Shown here: positions 63,401 through 64,000 of the stretch, one piece after another | Numbering within the stretch: the stretch's first letter is position 1 | Layout of the letters: each line of letters opens with the position of its first letter | Assembly (NCBI GenBank): GCA_963565915.1 | Contig: OY751496.1 | Coordinates: forward strand, 1,984,001-2,048,000 | Reading direction: 5' to 3' | Source of the DNA: Entoloma clypeatum | Lineage: Eukaryota; Basidiomycota; Agaricomycetes; Agaricales; Entolomataceae | DNA: 64,000 nt | The notes under the pieces: generated by a model | Told to the model about the DNA's origin: nothing | Databases searched by the model: none | Seen by the model: the letters and a program-made list of their open reading frames with translations, nothing else | Made by a program: the position numbers and the translations under genes

Positions 63401-64000
63401 ATGCCAGAAGCCCGACAGGAGGAGCTAAGTCCTCGAGACAGTATTGATTTTACACTCATCCAGCAGTACATCGAATCGGAGATCCGTCGCATCCTACAGC
63501 AGGTGCTTGACGAAGAACTAGACAACGACGAGCATCGCCCCCACGGCGAGATAGCAGAGAGCATCCATCTTGCTCGGCAACACCAGATCATGCGTTACAA
63601 CGCCCGACAGAATGAACTCGAAAGCTTTCACATTCAAGAAGGACCTCAGACAGGTCGGATCACAGAGATCAGAGAGTTTATCGGTGTCCAGACAACCGTT
63701 ATCAGAAGATTGATTAGGACGCTCACATCGAGACGTCCCAGAGCCGCATCACCACGTCTTACTCGAAGCAGCAGATCTACGCCCACTTCACCACCGAAGA
63801 ACAACAGACCGAGTACAACCGTTGGGCACGAAACGAGAGACTTGACCCCCTCTCGCGACCAACAGACGCACAGGAACAGAGATTCCTTAGAGATCTACAG
63901 AGGAAATACCCCGAATGTTTTGCCACCGATTCCGCCGACGAGTCCCCTGACGAATTTACTTTTGACTCCGCGCAGTCAGATACCGAACAGACGCCTAGAA
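63401..64000 (+). CDS. Chromovirus G1 leader ORF (partial, open to window end)
   Basis: A frame of 200 codons without a stop, from ATG 63401 to the last base. It carries a charged helical segment (ESEIRRILQQVLDEELDND, RRLIRTLTSRRPRA), then a Ser/Pro/Thr-rich tail (TPTSPPKNNRPSTTV). Copy 1 has the same frame but broken, and there it begins earlier at an ATG (MSRFF); that codon is ACG here. The product is unknown. It precedes gag, so it may be a Gag N-terminal extension or a separate leader protein. Confidence 0.65.
   Translation, partial: MPEARQEELSPRDSIDFTLIQQYIESEIRRILQQVLDEELDNDEHRPHGEIAESIHLARQHQIMRYNARQNELESFHIQEGPQTGRITEIREFIGVQTTVIRRLIRTLTSRRPRAASPRLTRSSRSTPTSPPKNNRPSTTVGHETRDLTPSRDQQTHRNRDSLEIYRGNTPNVLPPIPPTSPLTNLLLTPRSQIPNRRLE

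Larger units (their letters stand above)
62939..64000 (+). mobile_element. Chromovirus G1, copy 2, 5' part (cut by window end)
   Basis: LTR followed by the leader region, in plus orientation and homologous to 35890-37023 of copy 1. Gag and pol would lie beyond the window. Confidence 0.88.

Noticed and set aside
1..64000. CRISPR arrays, prophage, bacterial operons or riboswitches
   Set aside because: No regularly spaced short repeats with unique spacers and no bacterial gene organisation were seen. Introns and LTR/LINE elements show eukaryotic DNA.

Overview
The window looks like nuclear DNA of a filamentous basidiomycete, probably an Agaricomycete (mushroom-type) fungus. The signs are short GT-AG introns of about 35-65 nt in nearly every gene, eukaryotic housekeeping genes (ribosomal protein uS11/Rps14, a beta-carbonic anhydrase, a glycerolipid acyltransferase), a Crinkler/RHS-type effector-like gene, and a mixed load of Ty1/copia, Ty3/gypsy chromovirus, LINE and hAT sequences. 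The species cannot be named from this sequence.

Layout. (1) 0.9-15.1 kb is a gene island. It holds RING-coiled-coil gene 1 (-), a PlsC-type acyltransferase (-), a small unknown gene (+), a beta-carbonic anhydrase with a premature stop (-), RPS14 (-), a cyanase-N-terminal-like HTH mini-protein (+), and RING-coiled-coil gene 2 (-), a divergent paralogue of gene 1. Both RING genes need a 4-nt microexon at the same aligned position and phase. (2) 15.1-17.6 kb has no recognisable gene. (3) 17.616-28.780 kb is a large composite transposon with ~764-bp terminal inverted repeats and a 6-bp target duplication. A Ty1/copia element (19.266-25.695 kb, own 5-bp duplication GTACT) is nested inside it, and that element has been rearranged by a second LTR insertion plus an internal inversion. 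(4) 28.9-30.4 kb holds an acidic orphan reading frame and a GC-rich minisatellite. (5) 30.420-38.168 kb is a second, smaller TIR element (221-bp arms rich in GGAAACAGG) whose left arm is split by a decayed Ty3/gypsy chromovirus (30.585-37.023 kb, TSD ATTCC). (6) 38.2-46.5 kb is a graveyard of a gypsy gag fragment, a hAT transposase remnant, an SPT5/KOW-like pseudogene and minisatellites. (7) 46.579-49.811 kb is a 5'-truncated LINE with a 13-bp target duplication and a substituted RT active site. (8) 50.154-53.901 kb is an apparently intact Crinkler-type gene (N-terminal header, P-loop ATPase, PD-(D/E)xK-like nuclease), whose start abuts a truncated second gypsy element (LTR-gag-protease, to 56.25 kb). 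(9) 57.9-62.9 kb holds small lineage-type genes of unknown function. (10) 62.939-64.0 kb is the 5' LTR and leader ORF of a second copy of the chromovirus family of section 5, cut by the window edge.

How it fits together. The left quarter is ordinary conserved genome. The right three quarters are a nest of insertions whose order can be read from target duplications: copia into the large TIR element, then a further LTR insertion and inversion inside copia; chromovirus into the small TIR element; LINE into repeat-rich DNA. The Crinkler gene sits in this fast-changing part. Exon boundaries were worked out by hand from splice signals and frame continuity. Functions rest on motif recognition, not on database searches.
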